64,000 nt of DNA from Miltoncostaea sp963771025 (GTDB lineage Bacteria; Actinomycetota; Thermoleophilia; Miltoncostaeales; Miltoncostaeaceae). The notes below the pieces were generated by a model. That model was not told where the DNA came from. It searched no databases and saw only the letters and a program-made list of their open reading frames with translations. The translations under genes were made by a program, and so were the position numbers. This document shows positions 33,146 through 41,520 of this stretch, in pieces. Location of the stretch: positions 13,438-77,437 of the forward strand of contig CAVYRL010000007.1 of assembly GCA_963771025.1 (NCBI GenBank), written 5' to 3'. Position 1 is the stretch's first letter, and each line of letters begins with the position of its first letter.

Positions 33146-33215
33146 GGACGGCGCCGCGTGCAGCAAACACTAGGCCCCGGACGGGTGCCGCGCCAGCCTC
33201 CGGGCGGCGCCGTCC
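33146..33215. repeat. Separated 12-bp inverted repeat
   Basis: GGACGGCGCCGC at 33146-33157 and its exact complement at 33204-33215 are 46 bp apart, between the aldo/keto reductase stop and the GAF-ANTAR start. It could be a long-stem terminator or operator. A short hairpin follows at 33214-33228. Confidence 0.4.
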
Positions 33216-33218
33216 TCA

Positions 33219-34349
33219 TCACATGAGGACGAGGTCTCTCTCAGGGACGATGCTCCAGCGGTCCGCCACGATGCGCAGCTCGTCGTTGAGCGGCCACGAA
33301 TCGGAGCGCTCCACGCCGTCGTGGGCCGGCGTGCCGCCCTTCAGGGCCATGCAGCCGGCGTTCTCGCCGATCGCCTCGATCTCCGTGATCTCGGCCGCGT
33401 CGAGCATGATCTCGACAGGGACGGCGGCGAGATCGGCCCTCTTGTCCTCGATCGCCCGCGCGGAGGCGCCGGGCTCCTGGATCAGCGTCGGGACCACGCA
33501 CGCGACCGGCCGGTGGGCCAGGGTCCACTGGCAGGCCAGCTGGAGCGTCGTGAGGCCGTGGCGCTCGGCGATCGGGCGCAGCTGCTCGAGGCGATCGCGG
33601 CCGTGACGGACCCATCCGGCGGGCCGGAAGGAGCGGTGGTCCTGCGCGGGCAGCTCGCTCTCGTCGGGGACGTCGCCGTGGAAGACGCCGCCGTGATCGA
33701 CCACGCGCGCGATGGTGCGCACGTTGTGCCGCTCGAGGGCGGGGAGCACCAGGCGCGCCGGCCAGGGCTCGAAGGGGCTGAGGATGATCATCGCCCAGTC
33801 GATCCGGTCACCGAAGCGCTCGAGACAGTCGATGAGATCGAGCGTGAAGCCGTTCGCCGGACCGGGGGCGACGCCGATGGCCCGCGCCAGACCCTGCTCG
33901 CGCAGCCCGGCCATCGCGCGCCACACATCCTCGGACGTGTACCCGAGCCGGTCCGGGTTGTGCAGCATGAGCAGATCGAAGTGGTCGGTCCCGCACCGCT
34001 CGAGGCTGCGCTCGGTGGCCGCGCGCAGATAGTCGGCGTAGCCGGAGCGATCGCGGAGAGCCGGATCGGTGAAGCGGGGAAAGCCCTTCGCGCCCTGGCG
34101 CTCACCCTCGTAGAAGTCGTGGCCGACCGCGCCGATCAGGGCGAAGTCGTCGCGGGGCAGACCAGACAGGGCGCGCCCGACCAGACGGTCGGCCGCGCCC
34201 TGTCCATAGACATCCGCGGTGATGACGGTGTGGATCGCCTCATCCGGGCGCAGGAGGACGACGAGCCGCTCCTCGTCGACCTCCTGCCCGAAGTGCATGA
34301 AGCGCCCACCGCTCCAGGCGCTCAGGGCGACGTGTCCGATGGCGGCCAT
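33219..34349 (-). CDS. Aldo/keto reductase
   Basis: This 376-residue protein from ATG 34349 has a TIM-barrel aldo/keto reductase layout. ITADVYGQGAADRLVGRAL corresponds to the D-x-x-x-x-Y catalytic segment (Y in VYG), DHFDLLMLHNPDR to the H-containing strand, and TLQLACQWTLAHRPVACVVP to the NADPH-binding end. The length is somewhat above the usual 320-340 residues because of a C-terminal extension. It reduces carbonyls with NADPH; the substrate is unknown. It lies 44 bp downstream of tatC on the same strand, so it may be transcribed with the Tat genes. Confidence 0.8.
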   Translation of the reverse strand: MAAIGHVALSAWSGGRFMHFGQEVDEERLVVLLRPDEAIHTVITADVYGQGAADRLVGRALSGLPRDDFALIGAVGHDFYEGERQGAKGFPRFTDPALRDRSGYADYLRAATERSLERCGTDHFDLLMLHNPDRLGYTSEDVWRAMAGLREQGLARAIGVAPGPANGFTLDLIDCLERFGDRIDWAMIILSPFEPWPARLVLPALERHNVRTIARVVDHGGVFHGDVPDESELPAQDHRSFRPAGWVRHGRDRLEQLRPIAERHGLTTLQLACQWTLAHRPVACVVPTLIQEPGASARAIEDKRADLAAVPVEIMLDAAEITEIEAIGENAGCMALKGGTPAHDGVERSDSWPLNDELRIVADRWSIVPERDLVLM

Positions 34350-34393
34350 TCCCCAAGTCTGCCAGCCGCCGGACCCGCCGTGCGACGGAATCA

Positions 34394-35170
34394 CTACGCC
34401 GGATCGAGGTCTGCCCGTCTCCAGATCGGCTCCTGGCCGAACTTGGCCGCCAGGGCGATGCCCAGCCCGTAGAGCACGAACTGCGGAAGCATCAGCAAGG
34501 CCATGCTGATCGGGTCGCCGCCGGGGAGCACCGCGGCGATCGCGGCCATCGCCACGATGGCGATCCTCCACTGCCGGCGATAGATCTTCGCGCTGGCGAC
34601 GCCCATGCGCGCGAGAGCGGCCATCGCGATCGGGACCTCGAACATAATCCCCGAGGCCAGCAGCATGGTGGTGGCGAAACCGAAGTAGTCACCGGCGCGC
34701 AGCTGGGTGTTGAAGGTGTCGCCGCCGAATCCGGTGAGGAAGTTGAGGGCCACGGGCAGCACGACGAGGTAGCCGAAGGCCACCCCCGCCGCGAACAGGC
34801 CCGCCAGACCGGTCACGATCGCGAGCATCACCCGGCGCGGCTGGTCGGACACCGCGGGGATGACATACGCGTAGACCTGGTAGAGCCAGACCGGCAATGC
34901 CACCAGGATCGAGGCCCAGAAGCAGACCTTCAGGGTGATGAAGAAGGGCTCGGTGGGCGACAGGGTGATCAGCTTCTGATGGTCGGCCGGAAGCGGCCAG
35001 GTGAGCACCTCGATGAGGCGATCGTGGATCGCGTACATCCCCCCGAAGGCGATCACCAGGGCGAGCGCGCTCACGATCAAGCGGTGGCGAAGCTCGCCCA
35101 GGTGCTCGGTCAGATCGAGGCGGTCGTCGGAGCGGACCCGCTGAGGGGTGATTCGGAACGTGCGTGGCAT
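34394..35170 (-). CDS. tatC: Sec-independent translocase TatC
   Basis: This 258-residue protein has six TM helices. The conserved N-terminal motif is LTEHLGELRHRLIVSA and the first periplasmic loop contains LSPTEPFFITLKVCFWA, with the essential Pro and Glu. TatC is the receptor for twin-arginine signal peptides. GGAGG precedes the ATG. It is 27 bp downstream of tatA, which itself follows a Tat-type ferritin-like gene. No tatB is seen, so this looks like a minimal TatAC system. Confidence 0.93.
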   Translation of the reverse strand: MPRTFRITPQRVRSDDRLDLTEHLGELRHRLIVSALALVIAFGGMYAIHDRLIEVLTWPLPADHQKLITLSPTEPFFITLKVCFWASILVALPVWLYQVYAYVIPAVSDQPRRVMLAIVTGLAGLFAAGVAFGYLVVLPVALNFLTGFGGDTFNTQLRAGDYFGFATTMLLASGIMFEVPIAMAALARMGVASAKIYRRQWRIAIVAMAAIAAVLPGGDPISMALLMLPQFVLYGLGIALAAKFGQEPIWRRADLDPA

Positions 35171-35197
35171 GGCAGGCCTCCGCCTCGTCGTCTCGTC

Positions 35198-35488
35198 CTA
35201 GACGCTCGCCGTCGGACGGGTCTCGGCGCTCTCGACGGCGTCGGGGGTGGCCGACTCGACGATCAGGTCGGCGGCGGTCTGCTCGACGGGCTCGTCGACG
35301 GCGATGGGCGCGTCGGTCACGGCGGGCGTCGGGACGATGGCGGAGGTCTCGTCGCCGACGATGCCCTCCTTGAAGTCACGGATGCCCTTGCCCAGGTTGC
35401 GACCCAGGTCCGGCAGACGCTTCGGACCGAAGATCAGAAGGGCGATCGCCAGAACGATGATGATCTGGATGGGTGAGATGTCGAACAC
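35198..35488 (-). CDS. tatA: Sec-independent translocase TatA
   Basis: GTG 35488 begins at the conserved N-terminus (MFDISPIQIIIVLAIALLIF). A frame extending to 35584 adds residues unlike the family. The 96-residue product has a short TM helix, the hinge FGPKRLPDLGRNLG and an amphipathic helix, followed by an acidic Thr/Val-rich tail. TatA oligomerises to form the translocation path. It lies between a ferritin-like gene and tatC, all on the minus strand. Confidence 0.92.
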   Translation of the reverse strand: MFDISPIQIIIVLAIALLIFGPKRLPDLGRNLGKGIRDFKEGIVGDETSAIVPTPAVTDAPIAVDEPVEQTAADLIVESATPDAVESAETRPTASV

Positions 35489-35564
35489 GTTGGATGGACC
35501 TCGTTTTCGGAAGGGATGACGTCGGTGGGCCGCACGACGGCGACCCACCGGACGGTCACGACGA

Positions 35565-36227
35565 CTACTTCGTGATGAAGCCACCGGCGACGGCGAGGAC
35601 CTGCTTCATGTCGCGAGCCGGGTCGAATGCGCTCGGAGCCGGGTTCTTGCCGGCGATGCCGCGGATCCAGGCGGCGTGGCGCGCCTCGACCGAGTGGATC
35701 GCGAGCGCAGCCTGGATGACCGGCAGCTGCTTGAGGCGGGGGCCCTGGCCGGCGTACGCCGACACGCCCAGGTCCTCGATGGCGATGGCGGCGGCCGTGA
35801 AGGCCTTCTGCGAGCCGGTGGCGGCTCCGAAGTCGAAGGCCGGGGACCTGACGGCCTTGGAGCCGAGCACCTTCTTGATGGCGGCCACGTGGGCGGCCTC
35901 GTGCGCGCCGGCGACCCGCGCGAACGTCGCGGTGTCGCCCTTCAGGCCCGCGTGGGCGCGGGCCCGCTTGTAGAACGCCGTCTCGAGGTACTCGAGGGTG
36001 AGCGCGTAGTTCAGGATGGCCACGTCCTGGGCCTTCGACGGGGCTCCGAGGGCAAGAGCGGGCAGGCCACCGAAGATCATTCCACCGGCGACCAGGGCGC
36101 CGCCGGCGAGCCCGGCCTTCCTGAAGAAGTCGGCGCGCGTGGCGGCACCCTCCGGGTCGACCTCGTAGGCCGCCTCCTGGATGGCACCGTCGACGTCGAG
36201 CGCCTCGAGCGTGATGAGATCTGACAC
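35565..36227 (-). CDS. Ferritin-like di-iron protein with Tat-like region
   Basis: GTG 36227 has GGAGG about 5 nt upstream and gives 220 residues. After about 30 residues comes a Tat-like segment RADFFRKAGLAGGALVAGG, then a four-helix ferritin-like domain. Di-iron ligands are all present: E79/E82 (LEYLETAFY), E110-x-x-H113, E151 and E181-x-x-H184. It lies immediately upstream of tatA-tatC, so it is a plausible Tat cargo, although its signal is internal rather than N-terminal. Proposed roles are iron or peroxide handling outside the cytoplasm. Confidence 0.8.
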   Translation of the reverse strand: MSDLITLEALDVDGAIQEAAYEVDPEGAATRADFFRKAGLAGGALVAGGMIFGGLPALALGAPSKAQDVAILNYALTLEYLETAFYKRARAHAGLKGDTATFARVAGAHEAAHVAAIKKVLGSKAVRSPAFDFGAATGSQKAFTAAAIAIEDLGVSAYAGQGPRLKQLPVIQAALAIHSVEARHAAWIRGIAGKNPAPSAFDPARDMKQVLAVAGGFITK

Positions 36228-36379
36228 CTGGTCCTCCGTGCATAGGGTGTGGAACACAGGGGACTACGCCCGTCCCCGCCGCATGGATCACCCACCCGCC
36301 CGATCGCCCTCCTGTGATCCGCCGGTCGCCCGCACGCGTAACGGACGCGACACGGAAAAACTGCGCGGAGGTGCGCGGC

Positions 36380-36970
36380 ATGACCATGACGACCAGCCGG
36401 GGGGAGTTCCTCTCCCACGGCATGAAGGGCGGGCTCGCGCTCGTCGCCGGAGGCGCGGTGCTCGGTATGGCCACGAGCCCCGCACTCGGCCAGGCCACGG
36501 GTGACGTGGCGATCGCGAAGCTCGCGGCGACCGCCGAGCTGCTGGCGATCGACTTCTACGGCAAGGCGATCGGCACCGGCATGTTCACGGGCGACCAGCT
36601 CGCCTACCTGAATGCGGCCAAGATGAACGAGCAGGACCACTACGACGCGCTGGCCAAGGTCCTCGGCTCGGCCGCGCCGAAGAGGCTGATGTTCACGTAC
36701 CCGGCGGGAACGCTGGCCAGCACGAAGAGCATCGCCACCACGGGCGTCGCCCTGGAGACTGCCTTCGTGGGCGCCTACCTCGGCGCCGTGGAGGCCCTCG
36801 CCAGCAACGACCTGAAAGCCGTCGCCGGCCAGATCGGGGCCAACGAGGCGCAGCACCTGACCACGTTCACGCGCCTCGCCGCGGGCGGCGCCCTGGTGCC
36901 CAACCCGTCCTTCCCGAAGAGTCTCACCGCCACGCAGGCGACGGCCGCCGTGACGCCGTTCCTCGCGTGA
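36380..36970 (+). CDS. Exported ferritin-like protein A
   Basis: ATG 36380 follows GGAGG by 8 nt; the product is 196 residues. The N-terminus has a signal-like region (TSRGEFLSHGMKGGLALVAG, then a cleavage site near ALG). The ferritin-like domain has ligands E53, E84-x-x-H87 (NEQDH), E126 and E156-x-x-H159 (NEAQH), so the di-iron site looks intact. It is divergent from the Tat-linked ferritin-like gene across 152 bp and is followed after 41 bp by a close paralogue. Confidence 0.8.
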   Translation: MTMTTSRGEFLSHGMKGGLALVAGGAVLGMATSPALGQATGDVAIAKLAATAELLAIDFYGKAIGTGMFTGDQLAYLNAAKMNEQDHYDALAKVLGSAAPKRLMFTYPAGTLASTKSIATTGVALETAFVGAYLGAVEALASNDLKAVAGQIGANEAQHLTTFTRLAAGGALVPNPSFPKSLTATQATAAVTPFLA

Positions 36971-37011
36971 GCGGCGACCTGACACCCACCAACCCGGAGG
37001 AGGACCGCACG

Positions 37012-37638
37012 GTGAACACCGACCGCGCAACGTTCCTTCGCCGTGGCGCGACGGGCGGCCTCGTGCTGGTCGTCGGCGGCACGGCCCTCGCGGCCGCCGC
37101 GTGCGGCAGCGACAGCAGCAGCGCCGCGAGCACCCTGGCGACCACGACCGCGGCGGCCCCCACGGGCGACGCCGCCATCGCGACACTCGCCGCGACCGCC
37201 GAGCTCCTGGCGATCGACTTCTACGGCAGGGCGATCGACTCGGGCACGTTCACGGGCGATGTGCTCGCCTACATGACCGCGGCGAAGATGAACGAGCAGG
37301 ACCACTACGACGCGCTGGCCAAGGTCCTCGGCAAGGATGCCCCCGCCGGCCTCACGTTCATGTACCCGGATGGCACCTTCGATTCCGACACGAGCATCGC
37401 CGCCACGGGAACCGCTCTCGAGACGGCGTTCGTCGGCGCGTACATGGGCGCCGTCTCCGCGCTGTCCGACAACGGCCTGAAGAAGGTCGCGGCGCAGATC
37501 GGGGCGAACGAGGCGCAGCACCTGACCACGTTCAGGTCGGTCGGCGCCGGGGGCGACCTCGTGCCCAACCCGTCTCTTCCGGAGGTCCTCACGGCCGCCG
37601 AGGCGACGGCGGCGGTCACGCCCTTCCTGGCCGGCTAG
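37012..37638 (+). CDS. Exported ferritin-like protein B, probable Tat lipoprotein
   Basis: GTG 37012 follows a GGAGGAGG. The 208-residue product is clearly a duplicate of the preceding gene (same NEQDHYDALAKVLG and GANEAQHLTTF stretches). The N-terminus RATFLRRGATGGLVLVVGG is twin-arginine-like and ends in a lipobox LAAAAC with Cys31, then a Ser/Thr/Ala linker. Ligands E64, E95-x-x-H98, E137 and E167-x-x-H170 are intact. It would be lipidated by Lgt (42.6 kb) and anchored outside the membrane. It is convergent with ctaG, the stops overlapping by 4 bp. Confidence 0.82.
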   Translation: MNTDRATFLRRGATGGLVLVVGGTALAAAACGSDSSSAASTLATTTAAAPTGDAAIATLAATAELLAIDFYGRAIDSGTFTGDVLAYMTAAKMNEQDHYDALAKVLGKDAPAGLTFMYPDGTFDSDTSIAATGTALETAFVGAYMGAVSALSDNGLKKVAAQIGANEAQHLTTFRSVGAGGDLVPNPSLPEVLTAAEATAAVTPFLAG

Positions 37639-38639
37639 TCCATGCCTGCGCGCGTGTGCACGGAGATCCCGTGTGCGCGCGCGAGGGCATTGCCGTCACC
37701 GGCGCGCACCGCCTCGGCGACGCGCTCGGGGTCGATGCCGGCCTCCAGCAGGCGCTGGCGCAGGTCCCCCTCACGGGCCTGGCGGAAGAACAGCACCGCG
37801 ATCGCGCCGAAGGCCAGCAGGCAGTGCATCAGCATCATCACGGTGCCTGCGTTGGCCTGATCCTCGAGCGGAGCGACGCCCCAGGCCCCGGCCGCCGAGG
37901 CGTGCGAGGGATAGAAGGCCGTGCCCGAGAACCAGTAGACGTTGGCGATCGCGAGGCCGGTGAACCACACCGCGGTCATGTACAGCGCCTTGATCCCGGT
38001 GCCGAACCACGACGGCGCCGGCAGCACCTCGACGACGGGCGCCCACATCAGAAGGCCGAGCAGGAGGATCGAGGTCTGCTGGGCGATCCAGAGGGCCCCG
38101 TTGTCGAGCACGGCGTGGTGCACGTCGGGGAGCAGCCAGACCACCGTGCCGACCGCCCAGAGGGGGAAGGCCAGCAGGGGGTGCTGCAGCCGCTGCAGCA
38201 GGCGCCGCGTCGACGGACCCAGGAGGTCGGCGGCGAACGCGCGCGGAATCCCCAGCAGGAGCAGGAGCGGAGCGGCCGCCCCGATCAGGGTGTGCTGCAA
38301 CATGTGCGCCGTCAGCAGTCCCTGCTGCGCGATGCCGCCGAGCGGCGAGCAGATGGCGATCAGGATCAGGGCGATCCCGCTGTAGAAGCTCAGCCGGCGC
38401 TTGCCGTCGACCCCGCCGACGCGGCGGACCCGGACGCCGTAGAGGACACCCAGCACGAGGAGGCCGGCGACCTCCACCGGCGGGACCGCCCAGAGCGCGC
38501 TCAGGTTGGTCGGGGCGTCGGCCGAGGGGCCTGCGTGACCGGTGTGGTACGCCCCGCCACTGCCCGCCAGCGCCGTCAAGGCCACCGCCAGGGCGAGGAA
38601 GGCGGCCGTGTACATCAGCGTCAGGGGTCGTCGGCTCAC
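37635..38639 (-). CDS. ctaG: Cytochrome c oxidase assembly protein CtaG (caa3 type)
   Basis: GTG 38639 starts at the first TM segment; upstream in-frame residues look non-coding. The 334-residue protein has about eight TM helices. Family features include LIAICSPLGGIAQQGLLTAH followed by MLQHTLIGAAAPLLLLLGIPRA, and LPDVHHAVLDNGALWIAQQ, with histidines that may bind copper or heme. It helps assemble the copper centre of terminal oxidases. No oxidase subunit genes are in the window. Confidence 0.85.
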   Translation of the reverse strand: MSRRPLTLMYTAAFLALAVALTALAGSGGAYHTGHAGPSADAPTNLSALWAVPPVEVAGLLVLGVLYGVRVRRVGGVDGKRRLSFYSGIALILIAICSPLGGIAQQGLLTAHMLQHTLIGAAAPLLLLLGIPRAFAADLLGPSTRRLLQRLQHPLLAFPLWAVGTVVWLLPDVHHAVLDNGALWIAQQTSILLLGLLMWAPVVEVLPAPSWFGTGIKALYMTAVWFTGLAIANVYWFSGTAFYPSHASAAGAWGVAPLEDQANAGTVMMLMHCLLAFGAIAVLFFRQAREGDLRQRLLEAGIDPERVAEAVRAGDGNALARAHGISVHTRAGMD

Positions 38640-38734
38640 GCTGCCGATGCTGGCACACAAACCTCCGCCGGTCGTCACCCCGGCGCGTCTGCGCTCGTGA
38701 TCGCGTACGTCTGACCCGCCGATCGGGCCCGGCC

Positions 38735-39220
38735 CTAGTCCTCGCGGCAATCCGGGCAGCGTCCCTTGAGCACCACGTCGTGGCCCTCGACGGTGTAGTC
38801 CGACCGGGTCGCCGTGCCCTCGAGAACCCGCTCGAGCTGAGGATCCTCGAAGGGGCGCACATCCCCGCAGTCGACGCAGACGAGGTGGTGGTGATGCTCA
38901 CCGCCGGGCATCGCGGGCTCGTATCGCGCGATTCCGCCTCCCAGGTCGAGCCGCTGCACCAGCCCGAGGCTCACCAGCAGGTCGAGGACCCGGTACACGC
39001 TCGCGATGCCCACGCGGCGCCCCTCGCCGCGCAACTGGTCGAAGATCTCCTGGGCCGACCGGCAGCACTCCTGGTCGGCCAGGGAGGCGATCACCGCGCG
39101 GCGAGCGCCGCCGGAGCGGTGCCCCGCCCGCGCGACCTCCGCCAGGGCGTGGGCCGACCACTCCTCGGCCGAGCGAGGCCCGTGATCGTGGGGGGCCGGC
39201 CCCTGATCCGCGCGTATCAT
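38735..39220 (-). CDS. Fur-family metal regulator
   Basis: This 161-residue protein has the Fur winged helix (RRAVIASLADQECCRSAQEIF, VGIASVYRVLDLLVSLGLV) and the dimerisation/metal domain with EHHHHLVCVDCGDVRPFEDP. The structural zinc pair is C-x2-C twice (CVDC and CPDC near the C-terminus). It resembles Zur/PerR-type members. It is divergent from a second Fur-family gene whose start lies only 8 bp away. A zinc transporter operon lies 1 kb further on, so a Zur role for one of the pair is plausible. Confidence 0.85.
   Translation of the reverse strand: MIRADQGPAPHDHGPRSAEEWSAHALAEVARAGHRSGGARRAVIASLADQECCRSAQEIFDQLRGEGRRVGIASVYRVLDLLVSLGLVQRLDLGGGIARYEPAMPGGEHHHHLVCVDCGDVRPFEDPQLERVLEGTATRSDYTVEGHDVVLKGRCPDCRED
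39215..39220 (+). promoter_or_regulatory. -10 element TATCAT inside the divergent gene start
   Basis: TATCAT ends 8 nt before the ATG at 39229 and includes the complement of the minus-strand ATG (39220). The two regulators would share overlapping promoter DNA. Confidence 0.35.
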
Positions 39221-39228
39221 CGGACGGG

Positions 39229-39660
39229 ATGAGCGGGCCGATGACCGAGGCGGTATGGCGTCGACTGAGCGCGGATGGCCTGCGCCGCACTCCCCAGCGC
39301 GAGGCGATCCTGGAGGCGCTCGGGACGGCCGGTGACGGGCTGCCGCTCCCGGTGCTGCTGGCGCGCGGCCGCCGGCGCGCGCCGGGGCTCGGCGAGCGGA
39401 CCGCCGAGCGCACGGTGGACCTGCTGGTGCGATCGGGCGCCGTCGATGCCATCACCCGCCCGGGCGGGGAGGTCGTCTACCGGCTGTGCGGTCGTGGCCA
39501 TCACCATCATCTGGTCTGCACCTCCTGCGGCGCGGTCGCGGAGCTGGGCGAGTGCGACATCGCCGACTGGGCCTCCGAGCGGGCCGCCCGTCAGGGCTTC
39601 CGCGTGGAGGGACACGACCTCACGGTGCACGGTACCTGCGCCAGCTGCCGGGCCGCCTGA
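39229..39660 (+). CDS. Fur-family metal regulator, second copy
   Basis: This 143-residue protein (or 139 from the ATG at 39241) has a Fur winged helix (RRTPQREAILEALGTAGDGL, TAERTVDLLVRSGAVD) and the metal-binding GHHHHLVCTSCG with the second pair in GTCASCRAA. It is more diverged in the N-terminal helix than its divergent neighbour. Metal specificity cannot be told from sequence. It is probably leaderless (TATCAT at 39215). Confidence 0.82.
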   Translation: MSGPMTEAVWRRLSADGLRRTPQREAILEALGTAGDGLPLPVLLARGRRRAPGLGERTAERTVDLLVRSGAVDAITRPGGEVVYRLCGRGHHHHLVCTSCGAVAELGECDIADWASERAARQGFRVEGHDLTVHGTCASCRAA

Positions 39661-39673
39661 GCGACCCCCGGGA

Positions 39674-39859
39674 TCACCGGGGCGGGCGGGAAGGCCTCCG
39701 TGCGATGCGGGGGAGAACGAGGACCATGGCCGCGGTGAGCGCGATCGTGACCAGGGGGACCCGTATCGCCCACGAGAGGTACTCGGTGCCGGCCAGGCGA
39801 CGCAGCCGGTAATGGGCGAACCGCCGCGCCGGACGGATGATGATGGGTGAGCGGAGCAT
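39674..39859 (-). CDS. Possible small single-TM protein
   Basis: A 61-residue frame starts at ATG 39859 (MLRSPIIIRPARRFAHYRLR) with a TM helix at about residues 36-54 and a basic tail. It lies between the second Fur gene and the zinc ABC operon, on the same strand as the latter. There is no clear ribosome-binding site, so it is only moderately supported. Confidence 0.4.
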   Translation of the reverse strand: MLRSPIIIRPARRFAHYRLRRLAGTEYLSWAIRVPLVTIALTAAMVLVLPRIARRPSRPPR

Positions 39860-39902
39860 GGGGACAGCATGACGGGCCGGTCGGACCCCATCGGCGCCCG
39901 CA

Positions 39903-40679
39903 TCAGTGCTCGTGGCGATGGATGGGATCCATCGCCAGCTCATGGCCGCCGGGCAGCTCCGCGAGGACCAGCCCGAAGGTCTCCATCAGGCGCTCCCGGG
40001 TGAGGGTCTCGGAGGGAAGGCCGTAAGCGACGACGCGGCGGGCCAGCAGCAGCGCGCGCTCGGCCGAGAGCGCGTCGGCGATGTCATGGGTGCACACAAC
40101 CACCGCCGCACCGCGCGCCCGCTCCTGCGCCAGGGCGTCGAGCAGCAGCTCACGGCCGGCCACGTCGAGGCCTGCGGTTGGCTCGTCGAGCACCAGCACA
40201 TCGGCGCGCCACGCGAGCGACTGGGCGATCAGCACACGCTGACGCTGCCCGCCGGACAGAGCGCCGAGCGGCTCGTCGGCCAGATGGGAGACCCCCATCC
40301 GCGCGAGGCTCTCGGCCACGAGCCGCCGGTCGTCGGCGCGCATGCGCCCCAGCAAGCCACGCGCGGGGAAGCGGCCCATCGCGACGACGTCGGACGCCCG
40401 CACGGGCAGCACGAAGCCCGAGGGCTGGATCTGCCCGAGATATGCGACGCGCGCCGGCGTCGCGCCCGGCGCGGCTCCCAGCACGCGCGCGGCGCCGGCG
40501 ATGGGGTCGAGCAGGCCGACCAGGGTCTTGATCAGCGTCGACTTGCCCGAGCCGTTGGTGCCGAGCACCGCCAGCGTGGTGCCCTGCGCGACATCGAGCG
40601 TGATGCCCTCGACGACGGGGTGCCCGTCGTAGCCCACCGCGAGGCCGTCCACGGCGATGGCGAGCGGCGCGGCGCTCAC
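39903..40679 (-). CDS. znuC: Zinc/manganese ABC transporter ATPase
   Basis: GTG 40679 overlaps the permease stop (GTGA). The 258-residue protein has Walker A GTNGSGKST, a Q-loop in YLGQIQPSGF, signature LSGGQRQRVLIAQ, and Walker B VLVLDEPTAGLD followed by a D-loop and the switch His in CTHDIADAL. The C-terminus ends in HRHEH, histidine-rich, which may bind metal. It powers the permease at 40676. The operon is likely controlled by a nearby Fur-family protein. Confidence 0.9.
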   Translation of the reverse strand: MSAAPLAIAVDGLAVGYDGHPVVEGITLDVAQGTTLAVLGTNGSGKSTLIKTLVGLLDPIAGAARVLGAAPGATPARVAYLGQIQPSGFVLPVRASDVVAMGRFPARGLLGRMRADDRRLVAESLARMGVSHLADEPLGALSGGQRQRVLIAQSLAWRADVLVLDEPTAGLDVAGRELLLDALAQERARGAAVVVCTHDIADALSAERALLLARRVVAYGLPSETLTRERLMETFGLVLAELPGGHELAMDPIHRHEH

Positions 40680-41515
40680 GCCGGCACCGCCGAGGGCGGC
40701 GGCCGCCGCACCCCCTGGATCGTGAGCACCACGAAGAAGAGGCCCACCTCGACGAGCACGATGGAGGCGCCGGCGGCCAGGTCGTAGTGGTACGAGAGCA
40801 GGAGGCCGGCGGCGACCGAGACGACGCCGATGAGGGCGGCGCCGATCATCATCACCCCGATGCGACGGGCCACGAGGGCCGCGGTGGCCGGCGGCGCCAC
40901 CAGCATCCCGAACACCAGCAGGGTGCCCACCGTCTGGAACGAGACGATCACCGTGACGGCCACGGTGCCGAGCATCAGCCAGTCGTACAACTCGGCCGAG
41001 AAGCCCGCGACCGCGGTCTGGTCGCGGTCGAACGACAGCAGCAGGAAGGGCCGCGCGCAGATCGCGGCCACGACCGCCACGGCCACGGTGGCCGCCAGCT
41101 GGATCCAGATGTCGGACCACGAGATGCCGAGCACCTCCCCGAACAGAATGCGCGTCAGGTCGCCCGTGAACGAGTCGGAGCGCGACACGATCACCACCCC
41201 CAACGCGAGCATGCCCACGAAGAGCAGACCGATGGCCGTGTCGCCGGACAGGCGCGAGCGCCGGCGCACCAGGTTGACGCCGCCGATCATCACGGCCGCG
41301 CCCACCAGCGCCCCGGCCAGGCCGGGGAGACCGAGGAGGATCGCGCCGGCGATGCCCGGCAGCACCCCGTGCGCGAGCGCGTCACCGATGAACGCCAGGC
41401 CCCGCAGGACGACGAAGGTGCCGACCACCGCGCACGCGAGCGCCACCAGGCACCCGGCGACGAGGGCGCGCAGCATGAACTCGTTGTCCAGGAACGGGTC
41501 GATCAGCGGGCCCAC
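40676..41515 (-). CDS. znuB: Zinc/manganese ABC transporter permease
   Basis: GTG 41515 lies 5 bp after the binding-protein stop. The 279-residue protein has eight or nine TM helices typical of ABC-3 family permeases. The motif ALAHGVLPGIAGA (GDALAH) lies near residue 45, and VSFQTVGTLLVFGMLVAPPA appears in the second half. It transports a divalent metal, probably zinc, delivered by the lipoprotein encoded upstream. Confidence 0.9.
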   Translation of the reverse strand: MGPLIDPFLDNEFMLRALVAGCLVALACAVVGTFVVLRGLAFIGDALAHGVLPGIAGAILLGLPGLAGALVGAAVMIGGVNLVRRRSRLSGDTAIGLLFVGMLALGVVIVSRSDSFTGDLTRILFGEVLGISWSDIWIQLAATVAVAVVAAICARPFLLLSFDRDQTAVAGFSAELYDWLMLGTVAVTVIVSFQTVGTLLVFGMLVAPPATAALVARRIGVMMIGAALIGVVSVAAGLLLSYHYDLAAGASIVLVEVGLFFVVLTIQGVRRPPPSAVPA

Positions 41516-41520
41516 GCCGA

